From the NCBI RefSeq assembly GCF_000012365.1, contig NC_007650.1, forward strand, positions 1,364,001-1,428,000: DNA of 64,000 nt, written 5' to 3'. Positions 1 through 10,666 of the stretch are shown here, in pieces. The position numbers and the translations under genes were made by a program. The stretch comes from Burkholderia thailandensis E264. GTDB taxonomy: Bacteria > Pseudomonadota > Gammaproteobacteria > Burkholderiales > Burkholderiaceae. Position 1 is the stretch's first letter; each line of letters begins with the position of its first letter. The notes below the pieces were generated by a model. It had not been told where the DNA came from. It searched no databases and worked only from the letters and a program-made list of their open reading frames with translations.

Positions 1-1882
1 CGACATGATCGTGTTCTCGGCGGGCATCCGGCCGCGCGACGAGGTCGCGCGCGCGTGCGGGCTCGAGATCGGCCCGCGCGGCGGCGTCGCGATCGACAGC
101 CACTGCCGCACGAGCGATGCGGACATCTACGCGATCGGCGAGTGCGCGGCGTGGAACGGCCAGACGTTCGGCCTCGTCGCGCCCGGCTACGACATGGCGC
201 GCGTCGTCGCGCAGCGGCTCGCGGGCGGCGACGGCGCGTTCACCGGCGCGGACCTGAGCACGAAGCTCAAGCTGATGGGCGTCGACGTCGCGAGCATCGG
301 CGACGCGCACGGCAAGACGCCCGGCTGCCGCACGTACCAGTTCGCCGACGAGCGCCGCGGCGTCTACAAGAAGCTCGTCGTGTCCGGGTGCGGCAAGGAA
401 CTGCTCGGTGCGGTGATGGTCGGCGACGCAGCCGATTACGGCACGCTGCTGCAGATGATGCTGAACCGCATCGAGCTGCCGGCGGCGCCCGAGTTCCTGA
501 TCCTGCCGCCGGCGGACGGCGCGGCGAAACCGGCGCTCGGCGTCGATGCGCTGCCGGACGCCGCGCAGATCTGCTCGTGCAACAACGTGACGAAGGCGCA
601 GCTCTGCGAGGCGGTCGCGGGCGGCGCGACGAGCATCGGCGCGCTGAAGGGCTGCACCGGCGCGGGCACGTCGTGCGGCGGCTGCGTGCCGCTCGTCACG
701 CAGGTGATGAAGGCGGAGATGAAGAAGCAGGGGCTCGCCGTGAACAACCACCTGTGCGAGCACTTCCCGTATTCGCGGCAGGAGCTCTATCACTTGGTGC
801 GCGTCGAGCGGATCAAGACGTTCGGCGCGCTCCTGGGCAAGCACGGCCGCGGCCTCGGCTGCGACGTGTGCAAGCCGGCTGTCGCCGGCATCCTCGCGTC
901 GTGCTGGAACGAGTTCGTGCTGAAGAAGGAGCACGCGGCGCTGCAGGATTCGAACGATTACTACCTCGCGAACATCCAGCGCGACGGCACCTATTCGGTC
1001 GTGCCGCGGATGCCGGGCGGCGAGGTCACGCCCGAAGGGCTGATCGCGGTCGGCCAGGTCGCGCGCAAGTACGGGCTCTACACGAAGATCACGGGCGGCC
1101 AGCGCGTGGACCTGTTCGGCGCGCGCGTCGAGCAGTTGCCGCTCATCTGGGAAGCGCTGATCGCGGCCGGCTTCGAATCGGGCCATGCGTACGGCAAATC
1201 GGTGCGCACCGTGAAATCGTGCGTCGGCTCGACGTGGTGCCGCTACGGCGTCGGCGATTCGGTCGGCCTCGCGATCGAGCTCGAGAATCGCTACAAGGGG
1301 CTGCGCGCGCCGCACAAGCTGAAGTTCGGCGTGTCCGGCTGCACGCGCGAGTGCGCGGAGGCGCAGGGCAAGGACATCGGCGTGATCGCGACCGAGAAGG
1401 GCTGGAACCTGTACGTGTGCGGCAACGGCGGGATGAAGCCGCGCCACGCGGAGCTGCTCGCGGCCGATCTCGACCGCGCGACGCTGATTCGCTACGTCGA
1501 CCGCTTCCTGATGTTCTACATCCGCACCGCCGACCGCCTGCAGCGCACGAGCGTGTGGCGCGACAACCTCGAAGGCGGGCTCGACTACCTGATCGACGTG
1601 GTCGTGCACGACAGGCTCGGGCTCGCGGCGGAGCTCGAGGTGGAGATGCAGCACGTGGTCGACACGTATGAGTGCGAATGGAAGCGGGCCGTCACCGATT
1701 CGGCGACGCGCCGGCGCTTCCGCCATTTCGTCAACAGCGACGCGCCCGATTCGACGATCGCGTTCGTCGAGGCGCGCGGCCAGATCCGACCGGCGACGCC
1801 GGACGAACGCGATGCGGCCGGCCCGCACGGCGTGCGCGCCGTGCGCGAGGACGAAGCGCAAACCGAAACCGAGACGGCCTGA
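1..1882 (+). CDS. nirB: Nitrite reductase [NAD(P)H] large subunit, 5' end cut off by the window
   Basis: Assimilatory nitrite reductase large subunit, which reduces nitrite to ammonium in the cytoplasm. The frame is already open at base 2, so only the C-terminal ~625 residues are visible and the first FAD-binding part is missing. Visible in order: the end of the FAD/NAD(P) oxidoreductase domain; a BFD-type [2Fe-2S] region with CSC near base 571 and a CxxC-type cluster (SCGGC) near base 672; then the sirohaem/[4Fe-4S] ferredoxin-like domains, with paired cysteines near 1219-1240 (CVGSTWC) and 1339-1356 (GCTREC). nirD follows 37 bases later and the nitrate reductase after that, so this is one nitrate-assimilation operon. 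Promoter and regulators lie outside the window. Confidence 0.95.
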   Translation, partial: DMIVFSAGIRPRDEVARACGLEIGPRGGVAIDSHCRTSDADIYAIGECAAWNGQTFGLVAPGYDMARVVAQRLAGGDGAFTGADLSTKLKLMGVDVASIGDAHGKTPGCRTYQFADERRGVYKKLVVSGCGKELLGAVMVGDAADYGTLLQMMLNRIELPAAPEFLILPPADGAAKPALGVDALPDAAQICSCNNVTKAQLCEAVAGGATSIGALKGCTGAGTSCGGCVPLVTQVMKAEMKKQGLAVNNHLCEHFPYSRQELYHLVRVERIKTFGALLGKHGRGLGCDVCKPAVAGILASCWNEFVLKKEHAALQDSNDYYLANIQRDGTYSVVPRMPGGEVTPEGLIAVGQVARKYGLYTKITGGQRVDLFGARVEQLPLIWEALIAAGFESGHAYGKSVRTVKSCVGSTWCRYGVGDSVGLAIELENRYKGLRAPHKLKFGVSGCTRECAEAQGKDIGVIATEKGWNLYVCGNGGMKPRHAELLAADLDRATLIRYVDRFLMFYIRTADRLQRTSVWRDNLEGGLDYLIDVVVHDRLGLAAELEVEMQHVVDTYECEWKRAVTDSATRRRFRHFVNSDAPDSTIAFVEARGQIRPATPDERDAAGPHGVRAVREDEAQTETETA

Positions 1883-1919
1883 GCGTGCCGTCTTCGCCCA
1901 TCAACGCAAGGAGATCCCG

Positions 1920-2273
1920 ATGAACAGCCAACGTCATGCATCCGCTTGGACGCCCGTGTGCGCGCTCGACGAGATCGTGCCGAACACCGGCGTGTGCGCG
2001 CTCGTCAACGGCGAGCAGGTGGCCGTGTTCCATGTCGACGCCGGCGACGGCGGCCGCGCGTTCGCGATCGGCAACGTCGATCCGCATTCGCAGGCCGCCG
2101 TGCTGTCGCGCGGGCTGATCGGCAGCCTGGGCGAGCGGATCGTCGTCGCGTCGCCGCTCTACAAGCATCACTTCGACCTGCGCACGGGCGAGTGCGTCGA
2201 GGCGCCGGACAAGTCGGTGAGCGCGTATGCGTCGCGCATCGAGGACGGCTACGTGTGGGTCGCGGCGGCGTAA
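1920..2273 (+). CDS. nirD: Nitrite reductase small subunit NirD
   Basis: 117 residues, the usual NirD size. It partners NirB in assimilatory nitrite reduction. The fold is Rieske-like, but the Cys/His cluster ligands are absent ([12 protein letters not shown] stands in the second ligand loop), as is normal for NirD. The ATG at 1920 is preceded by AAGGAG at a good distance and follows the nirB stop by 37 bases. A longer in-frame reading upstream exists but overlaps nirB and has no family resemblance. The nitrate reductase starts 41 bases downstream. Confidence 0.93.
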   Translation: MNSQRHASAWTPVCALDEIVPNTGVCALVNGEQVAVFHVDAGDGGRAFAIGNVDPHSQAAVLSRGLIGSLGERIVVASPLYKHHFDLRTGECVEAPDKSVSAYASRIEDGYVWVAAA

Positions 2274-2314
2274 CGCGCCAAACGGCCGATAACGACGATA
2301 CGAGGCGAACGAAC

Positions 2315-5300
2315 GTGACGAGCGCGAGCGTGAAGACGGTGTGCCCATACTGCGGCGTCGGCTGCGGGATGGTGCTGCACGTCGAGGGCGGCGAGGTGGT
2401 CAAGGTGTCCGGCGACGCCGAGCATCCGGCCAACTTCGGGCGTCTGTGCACGAAGGGCTCGTCCGCGCACGTCGCGCTGCGCAACGCGGGCCGGCTGGAG
2501 CGCGCGTTCGTGCGCGACGCGCGCGAGCGCGATCCCGCGCCCGTGCCGATCGCCGACGCGATCGCCGAGACCGCGCGCCGGCTGCGCGCGACGCTCGACG
2601 CGCACGGACCCGACGCGCTCGCGTTCTACGTGTCGGGCCAGATGTCGCTCGAAGCGCAGTATCTCGTCAACAAGCTCGCGAAGGGCTACGTGCGCACGCC
2701 GCACATCGAGTCGAACTCGCGGCTCTGCATGGCGAGCGCGGGCAGCGGCTACAAGCTGTCGCTCGGCGCGGACGGCCCGCCCGGCTCGTATCAGGACTTC
2801 GACTGCGCGGACCTGTTTTTCGTGATCGGCTCGAACATGGCCGATTGTCATCCGATCCTGTTCCTGCGGATGATGGACCGCGTGAAGGCGGGCGCGAAGC
2901 TCGTCGTCGTCGATCCGCGCCGCACCGCGACGGCCGACAAGGCGGACCTGTTCCTGAAAATCCGCCCGGGCACCGATCTCGCGCTCCTGAACGGCCTGCT
3001 GCATCTGCTGCACGCGAACGGCCAGACCGATGCGGATTTCATCGCCGCGCATACCGAAGGCTGGGCCGCGATGCCCGATTTCCTCGGCGATTACACGCCC
3101 GAGAAGGTCGCCGCGATCACGGGCCTTACCGAGGCCGACATCCGGCTCGCCGCGCAGTGGATCGGCGACGCGCGCGAATGGACGAGCTGCTGGACGATGG
3201 GGCTCAACCAGAGCACGCACGGCACGTGGAACACGAATGCGATCTGCAATCTCCATCTCGCCACGGGCAAGATCTGCCGGCCGGGCAGCGGGCCGTTCTC
3301 GCTCACCGGACAGCCGAACGCGATGGGCGGCCGCGAGATGGGTTACATGGGGCCGGGGCTGCCCGGCCAGCGCTCGGCGCTCGACGGCGACGACCGCCGT
3401 TTCGCCGAGGACGTCTGGGGGCTGCCCGCCGGCACGATCCGGGCGGACGCGGGCGGCGGCACCGTCGACCTGTTCGCGAGGATGGCGGCGGGCGGCGTGA
3501 AGGCGTGCTGGATCATCTGCACGAATCCGGCCGCGACCGTCGCGAACCGCAAGAACGTGATCGCCGGGCTTCAGGCGGCCGACGTCGTGATCGTGCAGGA
3601 CGCGTTCCTCGACACCGAGACGAACCGCTACGCCGACATCCTGCTGCCGGGCGCGCTGTGGGCGGAAGCCGAAGGCGTGATGATCAACTCCGAGCGCAAC
3701 CTGACGCTGATGCGGCGGGCGGTCGAGCCGCCCGGCGACGCGTGGCCGGACTGGCGGATCGTCGCGGCGGTGGCGCGCGAGATGGGCTACGGCGACGCGT
3801 TCGACTATGGTTCGGCGGCCGAAGTGTTCGACGAGATCCGGCGCTTCGCGAACCCGAAGACGGGCTACGACCTGCGCGGCGCGAGCCATGCGGCGCTGCG
3901 CGATGCGCCGCTGCAGTGGCCGTGTCCGCCGCACGACGGGCGCGACCGCCATCCGATCCGCTACCTGAACGACGGCGTGAGCCAGGCGCGCGCGACGCTC
4001 GCCGACGGCCGCGTGCCGCCGCTCGCGTTCCCGACGCCGACCGGCAAGGCGCGCTTCTTCGCGCGGCCGCACGTCGCGCCGGCCGAGATGCCGACGCCCG
4101 AATTCCCGATCGTGCTGAACACGGGGCGCTTGCAGCATCAATGGCACACGATGACGAAGACGGGCAAGGTCGCGATGCTGAACAAGCTCAATCCGCGCCC
4201 GTTCGTCGAGATCCATCCGGACGACGCGGCCGCGCTGTCGATCGCCGCGAAGGACGCGGTGGAGATCCGCTCGGCGCGCGGGCGCGCGGTGCTGCCCGCC
4301 GTCGTCACCGATCGCGTGCGGCCGGGCGCGTGCTTCGCGCCGATGCACTGGAACGATGTCTACGGCGACGATCTGTGCGTGAACGCGGTGACGAACGACG
4401 CGGTCGATCCGGTGTCGCTGCAGCCGGAACTCAAATTCTGCGCGGTCGCGCTCGCGCGCGTCGACGCGATGGGCAACGCGGACGTCGATGCGGATGACGA
4501 GACGGACGACCGCGTTCGCGCGTCCCGCGCCGCATTACACGAAACCGGCTCGCACGAAGCCGATGCGCACGAAGCCGATGCGCACGCCGCACCGGATGCG
4601 CATGGCGCGTCCCGCGCCGAGGCCGACGCTTCCGAGGAACACCACATGTCCGACATCGACACCTTCGCCGCGCTGCTCGGCATTCCGGCCGCGGCGAGCG
4701 CGCCGCAGCTCACCGACGCGCAGCGCGTCTACGCCGCAGGCTTCGTGAGCGGGCTGCGCTCGGCCGAAGGCCGGCGCGCGGCCGGCGTGCCGATGCTGCC
4801 CGCGAGCGCGCCGTTCGATGCGAACACGCGGCTGTGGGTGGACGGGCTGCTCGCTGGGCTGTTCAGCCGCGCGCCGGGCGGTGCGGCGGCGCGCGTCGAT
4901 GCGCGCGCGGCCGCGCAGCCGGCAGCGATCGCCGCGGCCGACGCGTCGAGCGCGCCGAGCGGCGTGCGGATCGTGCGCACGCGGCCGAAGGTCGTGCTGC
5001 TGTGGGCATCGCAGACAGGCAATGTCGAATCGCTGACCGAGCGCTACGCGACGCAACTGATGGACTCGGGCTTCGAGATCCGCGTCGCGTGCATGGCCGA
5101 CTATCCGGCCGCGTCGCTCGCGAAGGCGCAGTACGCGCTGTTGATGACGAGCACGTTCGGCGACGGCGACGCGCCCGACAACGGCCAGGAATTCTGGGCG
5201 GCGCTGAACGCGGCGGACGCCGCGCGCGCCGACGGGCTGCGCTATGCGGTGCTCGCGTTCGGCGACCGCAACTACGACCAGTTCTGCGGCCACGGCCGCC

Positions 5301-6598
5301 GGCTCGACGCGCGGCTCGCGGCGCTCGGCGCGACGCGGCTTGCCGAGCGCGTGGACTGCGACGCCGAATTCCAGCCGGCCGCCGATGCGTGGCTCGATCG
5401 CGCGATCGCGCGGATCAAGGAGGAGGACGCGGCGCTGCATGCGGTGCCGGCGGACGGGATGATCCCGTCGGGCGCGATTCCGACGAAGACGCGTCCGGCC
5501 GCGTCGCGGCTCGTCGCGAACCTGCGTCTCAACGCGCCGGGCGCGGCAAAGGATACGCGTTACGTGTCGCTGTCGACGGACGGCGCGGCGATCGAATACG
5601 AAGCGGGCGACGCGCTCGGCGTGTGGCCGACGAACTGCCCGGAGCTCGTCGACGAGCTGCTGACGTTGACGCGCCTGACGCCCGACGCGCCGGTGACGGT
5701 GGCGGGCGTGGGCGAGCTGCGGCTCGCCGATGCGCTCGCGAAGCATTTCGACATCACGCGGCCGCATCCGGACGCGCTCGCGTTCGTCGCGGCGCGCAGC
5801 CGCTCGGGCGACGCGCTCGCGCGCCTGCTCGGCGACGATCGCAAGACGGACCTGAAGCACTGGCTGTGGGGCCAGCAGCTCGCCGACGTGCTGCACGAGT
5901 TTCCGCTCGAGCTGTCGGCGGTCGAGCTCGTCGGCATGCTCAAGCGCCTGCAGCCGCGCCTCTACTCGATCGCGTCGAGCCCGAACGCGCATCGCGGCGA
6001 GATCCATCTGACGGTATCGGCCGTGCGCTACGGCAACGGGCGGCGGCAGCGCAAGGGCGTCGCGTCGACGTTCCTCGCCGACCGCGCGGCCGACGCGCCC
6101 GTGCCGGTGTTCGTGCAGAAGTCCGCGCACTTCCGGCCGCCCGCGAGCGGCGACGCGCCGATCGTGATGGTCGGCCCGGGCACGGGCGTCGCGCCGTTCC
6201 GGGGCTTTCTGCACGAGCGCCGCGCGCGCGGCGCGAAGGGGCGCAATTGGCTGTTCTTCGGCGAGCAGCACGCGGACACCGATTTCTATTACCGCGACGA
6301 GCTCGCGCAGATGCGCGCGGACGGCTTCCTCACGCGGCTCGATGTCGCGTTCTCGCGAGACCAGGCGGAGAAGGTCTACGTGCAGGACCGCATGCTCGAG
6401 CAGGGGGCGGCGTTGTGGGCGTGGCTCGAGGAGGGCGCGCATTTCTACGTGTGCGGCGACGCGTCGCGCATGGCGAAGGACGTCGACGCGGCGCTGAAGA
6501 CGATCGTCGCGCGGCATGGGGGGATGACCGACGAGCAGGCGGCGGACTACGTCGCGCGGCTCGCGAAGGACAAGCGTTATGCGAGAGACGTTTATTGA
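2315..6598 (+). CDS. nasA: Assimilatory nitrate reductase fused to a CysJ-like diflavin reductase
   Basis: 1,427-residue fusion. Residues 1-~730 are a molybdopterin oxidoreductase of the NasA type: the N-terminal [4Fe-4S] ligands are C10, C13, C17 and C45, and the molybdopterin-dinucleotide-binding domain ends near 730. A low-complexity Ala/Asp/His linker (~730-777) follows. Residues ~888-1030 are flavodoxin-like (SQTGNVE) and ~1070-1427 an FAD/NAD(P)H ferredoxin-reductase domain (RLYSIASS for [15 protein letters not shown] for the nucleotide). I infer one polypeptide moves electrons from NAD(P)H through FAD/FMN to the Mo site. I chose GTG 2315 because it puts the cluster motif at the expected N-terminus; GTG 2330 is an alternative. 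An in-frame ATG at 4646 with GAGG before it could give the flavoprotein part alone. Confidence 0.93.
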   Translation: MTSASVKTVCPYCGVGCGMVLHVEGGEVVKVSGDAEHPANFGRLCTKGSSAHVALRNAGRLERAFVRDARERDPAPVPIADAIAETARRLRATLDAHGPDALAFYVSGQMSLEAQYLVNKLAKGYVRTPHIESNSRLCMASAGSGYKLSLGADGPPGSYQDFDCADLFFVIGSNMADCHPILFLRMMDRVKAGAKLVVVDPRRTATADKADLFLKIRPGTDLALLNGLLHLLHANGQTDADFIAAHTEGWAAMPDFLGDYTPEKVAAITGLTEADIRLAAQWIGDAREWTSCWTMGLNQSTHGTWNTNAICNLHLATGKICRPGSGPFSLTGQPNAMGGREMGYMGPGLPGQRSALDGDDRRFAEDVWGLPAGTIRADAGGGTVDLFARMAAGGVKACWIICTNPAATVANRKNVIAGLQAADVVIVQDAFLDTETNRYADILLPGALWAEAEGVMINSERNLTLMRRAVEPPGDAWPDWRIVAAVAREMGYGDAFDYGSAAEVFDEIRRFANPKTGYDLRGASHAALRDAPLQWPCPPHDGRDRHPIRYLNDGVSQARATLADGRVPPLAFPTPTGKARFFARPHVAPAEMPTPEFPIVLNTGRLQHQWHTMTKTGKVAMLNKLNPRPFVEIHPDDAAALSIAAKDAVEIRSARGRAVLPAVVTDRVRPGACFAPMHWNDVYGDDLCVNAVTNDAVDPVSLQPELKFCAVALARVDAMGNADVDADDETDDRVRASRAALHETGSHEADAHEADAHAAPDAHGASRAEADASEEHHMSDIDTFAALLGIPAAASAPQLTDAQRVYAAGFVSGLRSAEGRRAAGVPMLPASAPFDANTRLWVDGLLAGLFSRAPGGAAARVDARAAAQPAAIAAADASSAPSGVRIVRTRPKVVLLWASQTGNVESLTERYATQLMDSGFEIRVACMADYPAASLAKAQYALLMTSTFGDGDAPDNGQEFWAALNAADAARADGLRYAVLAFGDRNYDQFCGHGRRLDARLAALGATRLAERVDCDAEFQPAADAWLDRAIARIKEEDAALHAVPADGMIPSGAIPTKTRPAASRLVANLRLNAPGAAKDTRYVSLSTDGAAIEYEAGDALGVWPTNCPELVDELLTLTRLTPDAPVTVAGVGELRLADALAKHFDITRPHPDALAFVAARSRSGDALARLLGDDRKTDLKHWLWGQQLADVLHEFPLELSAVELVGMLKRLQPRLYSIASSPNAHRGEIHLTVSAVRYGNGRRQRKGVASTFLADRAADAPVPVFVQKSAHFRPPASGDAPIVMVGPGTGVAPFRGFLHERRARGAKGRNWLFFGEQHADTDFYYRDELAQMRADGFLTRLDVAFSRDQAEKVYVQDRMLEQGAALWAWLEEGAHFYVCGDASRMAKDVDAALKTIVARHGGMTDEQAADYVARLAKDKRYARDVY
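4552..4586 (+). repeat. 15-bp tandem repeat inside the nasA linker
   Basis: The unit GCACGAAGCCGATGC occurs at 4552-4566 and 4567-4581, followed by a partial third copy (GCACG). It encodes repeated His-Glu-Ala-Asp-Ala in the hinge between the molybdopterin and flavin halves. A 15-base unit keeps frame when copy number changes. Confidence 0.8.
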
Positions 6599-6918
6599 AG
6601 CGGGCGCGCCGCGCGACGGCGGCGCGGCGATGCCGAGGGACACGGCGTACGTGGGGCCGGCACGGATGTACGGGCGCAGGCGGCGGGTGCGCAGCCGCGC
6701 CGGGCGGGAGGGGGCGCGCCTGCGTGCGCGCGGGGGCCGGATCGCGTGCCTGCGCGGCGCGGCGGCCTGAGGCGAGCAGGCGTGCGCTGCGGCGAATCCG
6801 GCTGTGCTTGCGATTGCCGTGTTCGCGACGACGGCGCGGGGCATGGCCGAGGGCTTGGCGGGCCGCGCGCGAGCCGTCCGGCGGCGCGGCGGGCGCGGAA
6901 TCGCGACGCATGCGAGCG
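6599..6918. other. Intergenic, no gene seen
   Basis: 320 very GC-rich bases between the convergent ends of the nitrate reductase and xylulokinase genes. Short open frames here have no start signal and no recognisable protein character. GC-rich self-complementary stretches just after 6600 could act in termination, but there is no T-run. Confidence 0.5.
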
Positions 6919-8379
6919 TCAGCCCGCGAATTCGCCCTTCAGCGCCCGATACAGCCGCCGATAGCGTTCGAGCCGCTCGCCGAGCAGGCCCGCTGTGGCT
7001 GGCTCGGGCCGGTAGGTTTCCGCGATCGCCGGCGCGACGCACACGTCGTCGAGCGCGTCGTGCGTCGCCGCGAGCCGCGCGAGCCGCGCCGCGCCGAGCG
7101 CCGCGCCCACCGCGCCGCTCGCGTGCCGGTGCATCGCGAGCCCCGTCGCGTTCGCGCACAGTTGCGCCCAAAACGCGCTCTTCGAGCCGCCGCCGATGAA
7201 CGACGCGTCGTCGAGCGTCGTGCCGGCGCGGCGTAGCGCCGCGTAGCCGTCCGCCATCGCGAACGCGACGCCTTCCATCACCGCATACGCGAGGTCGCCC
7301 GCGCGATGCTCGCTCGCGAGCCCGAAGAACACGCCGCGCGCGTTCGCGTCGTTGTGCGGCGTGCGCTCGCCGCTCAGGTAGGGCAGAAACAGTGGCGCGC
7401 GCGGCGCGTCCGCGCGCTCGGCGAGCGCGGGCAGCGTGTCGACGGCGACGTCGTGCGTTTTCGCGAACCAGTCGAGGCTCGCCGCGGCCGACAGGATCAC
7501 GCTCATCTGATGCCAGCGCTCGGGCAAGCAGTGGCAGAACGCGTGCACGGCGTCGCCGGGATTCGGCGCGAAGCGGTCGTTGCCCGCGAACAGCACACCC
7601 GACGTGCCGAGCGACAGGAATCCGCTGCCCGCGTTCGCGACGCCCATGCCGATCGCGCTCGCCGCGTTGTCGCCCGCGCCGCCCGCGATCGTGACGGGGC
7701 CGCTCACGCCCCATTCGCGCCGCAGCGCGTCGCGCAACTGCGCGGCCGCGGCGCTGCCTTCGACGAGCCGGGGCATCTGCTCGCGCGACAGCTCGGTCGC
7801 GGCGAGCATCCGCTCGGACCAGTCGCGCCGGCCGACGTCGAGCCACAGCGTGCCGGACGCATCCGACATGTCGGACACGAATTCGCCGGACAACCGCCAC
7901 GCCACGTAGTCCTTCGGCAGCAGCACCTTGTGCGCGGCGCGGAACACCGCGGGCTCGTACTTCGCGAGCCACAGCAGCTTCGGCGCGGTGAAGCCCGGCA
8001 TCGCCATGTTGCCGGTGATCGCGCGCGATTCGGGCACGAGCGCCTCAAGCTCGACGCATTCGGCCGCGGCGCGCGTGTCGTTCCAGAGGATCGCGGGGCG
8101 CAGCACTTGCCCCGCGCGGTCGACGAGCGTCGCGCCGTGCATCTGGCCGGACAGGCCGATCCCGCGCAGCGCGGCGAAGCCGCGCGGATGCATGGCGCGC
8201 ACGGCGGCGATCGCGTCGAGCGTCGCGTGCCACCATGCCTGCGGGCTTTGTTCGGACCGGTGCGGATGGGGGCGCTCGACGGTGAGCGGCGCGCTGCCGG
8301 TGGCGAGCGGCGCGGAATCGGCGTCGGTGAGGATCGCCTTGACTTCGGACGTGCCGAGATCGATGCCGAGGAAGGTCAC
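6919..8379 (-). CDS. xylB: Xylulokinase (FGGY carbohydrate kinase)
   Basis: 486 residues, full length for XylB. It phosphorylates D-xylulose to xylulose-5-phosphate for the pentose phosphate pathway. It opens with the FGGY ATPase phosphate-1 loop (GIDLGTSEVKA), then the substrate region LSGQMHGATL and WNDTRA, and in the C-terminal half GTSGVLFAG and FIGGGSKS. The start is GTG at 8379, whose bases overlap the TGA of the AraC-type gene (GTGA), so the two are translationally coupled. It is the last gene of the polyol operon: a polyol oxidised by the MDR dehydrogenase upstream would give the ketose it phosphorylates. Xylulose as substrate is inferred from family and context. Confidence 0.93.
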   Translation of the reverse strand: MTFLGIDLGTSEVKAILTDADSAPLATGSAPLTVERPHPHRSEQSPQAWWHATLDAIAAVRAMHPRGFAALRGIGLSGQMHGATLVDRAGQVLRPAILWNDTRAAAECVELEALVPESRAITGNMAMPGFTAPKLLWLAKYEPAVFRAAHKVLLPKDYVAWRLSGEFVSDMSDASGTLWLDVGRRDWSERMLAATELSREQMPRLVEGSAAAAQLRDALRREWGVSGPVTIAGGAGDNAASAIGMGVANAGSGFLSLGTSGVLFAGNDRFAPNPGDAVHAFCHCLPERWHQMSVILSAAASLDWFAKTHDVAVDTLPALAERADAPRAPLFLPYLSGERTPHNDANARGVFFGLASEHRAGDLAYAVMEGVAFAMADGYAALRRAGTTLDDASFIGGGSKSAFWAQLCANATGLAMHRHASGAVGAALGAARLARLAATHDALDDVCVAPAIAETYRPEPATAGLLGERLERYRRLYRALKGEFAG

Positions 8380-9368
8380 GGGTGGAGGCTCCGGTGCGAG
8401 TGGGGGGCGGTGCGCGCGATGGGGGCGGGGGCCGTGGCCGCGAAGGCCGCCGTGGCCGATGCCAATGCCGATGCCGCGGCAGCGGGCGCCGCGTCCTGCT
8501 CGCGCGGCTCGTTCAACCGGTGCAGCGCGCGAAAGCGTGACGGCGGCATCCCCTTCATCGCGAGGAATTGCCGGTTGAAGTTCGACAGGTTGTTGAAGCC
8601 GACGCGATAGCAGATGTCGGTGACGTTGAGCGCCGAGCACATCAGCAATTCGCACGCTTCGTTGATCCGCAGCCGGTTCAGGTACTGGACGAACGTCGAG
8701 CCGGTATGCCGGCGAAAGAAGCGCGTGAACGTGCTCACGCTCATGCCGGCGAATTCGGCGACGTCCGCCTCGCGCAGCGCGCCCGGCAGGTTCTGCCGCA
8801 GATACGCGAGCACCTGGTTGATCGTCGACGACATGTAGTGCTGCGCGTCGATCCGGTAGCCGGGGCCCGCGAGCGGGCGGCGCGCGGCGCACGACGCCAG
8901 CCGGTCGAACAGCGCCATCAGCACCTCGACGCGCCGGCAGCCGTGCGCGCTCGCGAGCTCGACCATCAGCGGCGCGACAGCGAGCCCGACTTCGTCCGGG
9001 AACTGCACGCCGCGCGACGCTTCGTCGATCAGGTCGAGCACCGGCTGCAGCTCGGCGAACGCGGCGACCATCTTCTCGGCCGCGTCGCGCGAGAACTGCA
9101 GCACGACGTCGCGCGACGGCACGCGCTCGCCGGGGCCGAGTTCGCTGATCCAGTTGTGCGGCAGGTTCGGCCCGGTGACGACGAGGTTGCCGGGCGCGAA
9201 ATCGCCGATGTAGTCGCCGACGAAGAACTTGCCGCGCGAGCCCTGGATCAGGTGGATTTCGTACTCCGGATGGAAATGCCACTTCGCGACCGTGTGCGGA
9301 TAGTCGTGCGACCACGCGCGAAACGATTCGTCGCGGCGGGTGGGGACGATTTCGAGGTCTGGGTTCAT
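8376..9368 (-). CDS. AraC-family transcriptional regulator of the polyol operon
   Basis: 330 residues. The N-terminal half is a cupin-like sensor (HPEYEIHLI followed by GNLVVTGPNLPHNW). The C-terminal ~100 residues hold the two AraC helix-turn-helix motifs (VAEFAGMSVSTFTRFFRRHTG, then ITDICYRVGFNNLSNFNRQF-like second helix set). This layout resembles activators of mannitol/arabitol operons. ATG 9368 is chosen over an upstream in-frame start because AGGAG lies 8 bases before it. It sits inside the operon between the transporter ATPase and xylB, so it is probably an autoregulated activator of the polyol genes. The inducing polyol cannot be read from sequence. Confidence 0.9.
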   Translation of the reverse strand: MNPDLEIVPTRRDESFRAWSHDYPHTVAKWHFHPEYEIHLIQGSRGKFFVGDYIGDFAPGNLVVTGPNLPHNWISELGPGERVPSRDVVLQFSRDAAEKMVAAFAELQPVLDLIDEASRGVQFPDEVGLAVAPLMVELASAHGCRRVEVLMALFDRLASCAARRPLAGPGYRIDAQHYMSSTINQVLAYLRQNLPGALREADVAEFAGMSVSTFTRFFRRHTGSTFVQYLNRLRINEACELLMCSALNVTDICYRVGFNNLSNFNRQFLAMKGMPPSRFRALHRLNEPREQDAAPAAAASALASATAAFAATAPAPIARTAPHSHRSLHP

Positions 9369-9406
9369 CTGTCGCTCCTGCGCGTGCACGGATCGGCGCT
9401 CGACGT

Positions 9407-10663
9407 TCACGAGCGCGACATCGCGAGCCCATGCGGCGCGTCCGGCGCGTCCGGCGCGTCCGGCGGCGGCCGCATCGCGGCGCCGGGCGGTGCGGCGCTG
9501 GCGGGCGCGCCGGCCTCGGGCAGCATCACGTTGCGCCCGGTGGCCGCGTCGAACAGATGCAGGTCGCGCTCGTCGAACGTGAACGTTACCACGGCGCCGA
9601 GCGCAGGGGCGGCCGGCGCGCTCACGAGCGCCGCGAACGGCGCGCCGTTCCAGTCGAACGTGACGAGTGCCTCGGCGCCGAGCAGCTCGACGAGCTCGAC
9701 GCGGCCTTCGAGCGCGAGCGCGCTTGGCCTGTCACCCGGCCCCGACGCCGCAGGTGCGTTCCGCGCGCCCGCGGCTGCGCCCGCGCCCGTCGCGATCCGC
9801 AGATAGTTTGGCCGGATTGCGAGCTTCACGCGCCGGCCGTCGGCAAGGCTCGCGAAGCGGCGCGCCGCGAGCGGCCAGCGCGCGCCGCCCGCCGCGAGCG
9901 CGACGCCGCCCGCCGTGCGCTCGATCGCGCCGTCGGCGAAGTTCATCGCCGGCGTGCCGATGAAGCCCGCCGCGAACACGGTGTGCGGGCAGCTGTACAG
10001 CTCGGCCGGCGTGCCGAGCTGCTCGATGCGCCCGCCGCGCATCAGCACGACGCGGTCGGCAAGCGTCATCGCCTCGAGCTGATCGTGCGTCACGTACAGC
10101 GTCGTCGTCTTCAGCCGCTGGTGGAGCCGCTTGATGTCGCCGCGCAACTGCGCGCGCAGCTTCGCGTCGAGATTCGACAGCGGCTCGTCGAACAGGAACA
10201 CGTCGGGCGTCTTGATCATCGCGCGCGCGATCGCCGCGCGCTGCTGCTGGCCGCCCGACATCGCGCGCGGCTTGCGCTCGAGGAGCGCGTCGAGGCTCAG
10301 CACGCGCGCGACCTCGCGCACGCGCCGGTCGATCTCGGCGGCGGGCACCTTCAGGCGCCGCAGCCCGAACGCGATGTTCTCGTACACGCTCATATGCGGA
10401 TACAGCGCGTAGTTCTGGAACACCATCGCGACATTGCGCTCGCGTGCGGCCAGATCGTTGACGACGGCGCCGCCGATCGCGAGCTCGCCGCCCGTGATGG
10501 TTTCGAGCCCGGCGATCATCCGCAGCATCGTCGATTTGCCGCAGCCCGACGGGCCGAGCAGCACGATGAACTCGCCGTCGCCGATCTCGAGATCGAGCGG
10601 ATGCAGGACGGGCGCGCCGCCGTCGTAACGTTTGGTCAAGCCGGTGCAGACGATCCGTGCCAT
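9407..10663 (-). CDS. Sugar/polyol ABC transporter ATP-binding protein (MalK/SmoK type)
   Basis: 418-residue cytoplasmic ATPase of the carbohydrate uptake transporter-1 family. Walker A is GPSGCGKST, the signature is MSGGQQQR, and Walker B is [13 protein letters not shown]. The C-terminal TOBE/regulatory part (~residues 240-418) is typical of MalK relatives, but carries an Ala/Gly-rich insert and an Ala/Pro-rich tail. The tail ends in short Asp-Ala-Pro repeats coded near 9437-9470. It energises the two permeases encoded upstream. Its start is 3 bases from the dehydrogenase stop. Confidence 0.93.
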   Translation of the reverse strand: MARIVCTGLTKRYDGGAPVLHPLDLEIGDGEFIVLLGPSGCGKSTMLRMIAGLETITGGELAIGGAVVNDLAARERNVAMVFQNYALYPHMSVYENIAFGLRRLKVPAAEIDRRVREVARVLSLDALLERKPRAMSGGQQQRAAIARAMIKTPDVFLFDEPLSNLDAKLRAQLRGDIKRLHQRLKTTTLYVTHDQLEAMTLADRVVLMRGGRIEQLGTPAELYSCPHTVFAAGFIGTPAMNFADGAIERTAGGVALAAGGARWPLAARRFASLADGRRVKLAIRPNYLRIATGAGAAAGARNAPAASGPGDRPSALALEGRVELVELLGAEALVTFDWNGAPFAALVSAPAAPALGAVVTFTFDERDLHLFDAATGRNVMLPEAGAPASAAPPGAAMRPPPDAPDAPDAPHGLAMSRS

Positions 10664-10666
10664 CGC

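Noticed and set aside
6579..6770. 63-codon frame after the nitrate reductase stop
   Set aside because: Starts inside the reductase gene without a ribosome site; Arg/Gly-rich artefact.
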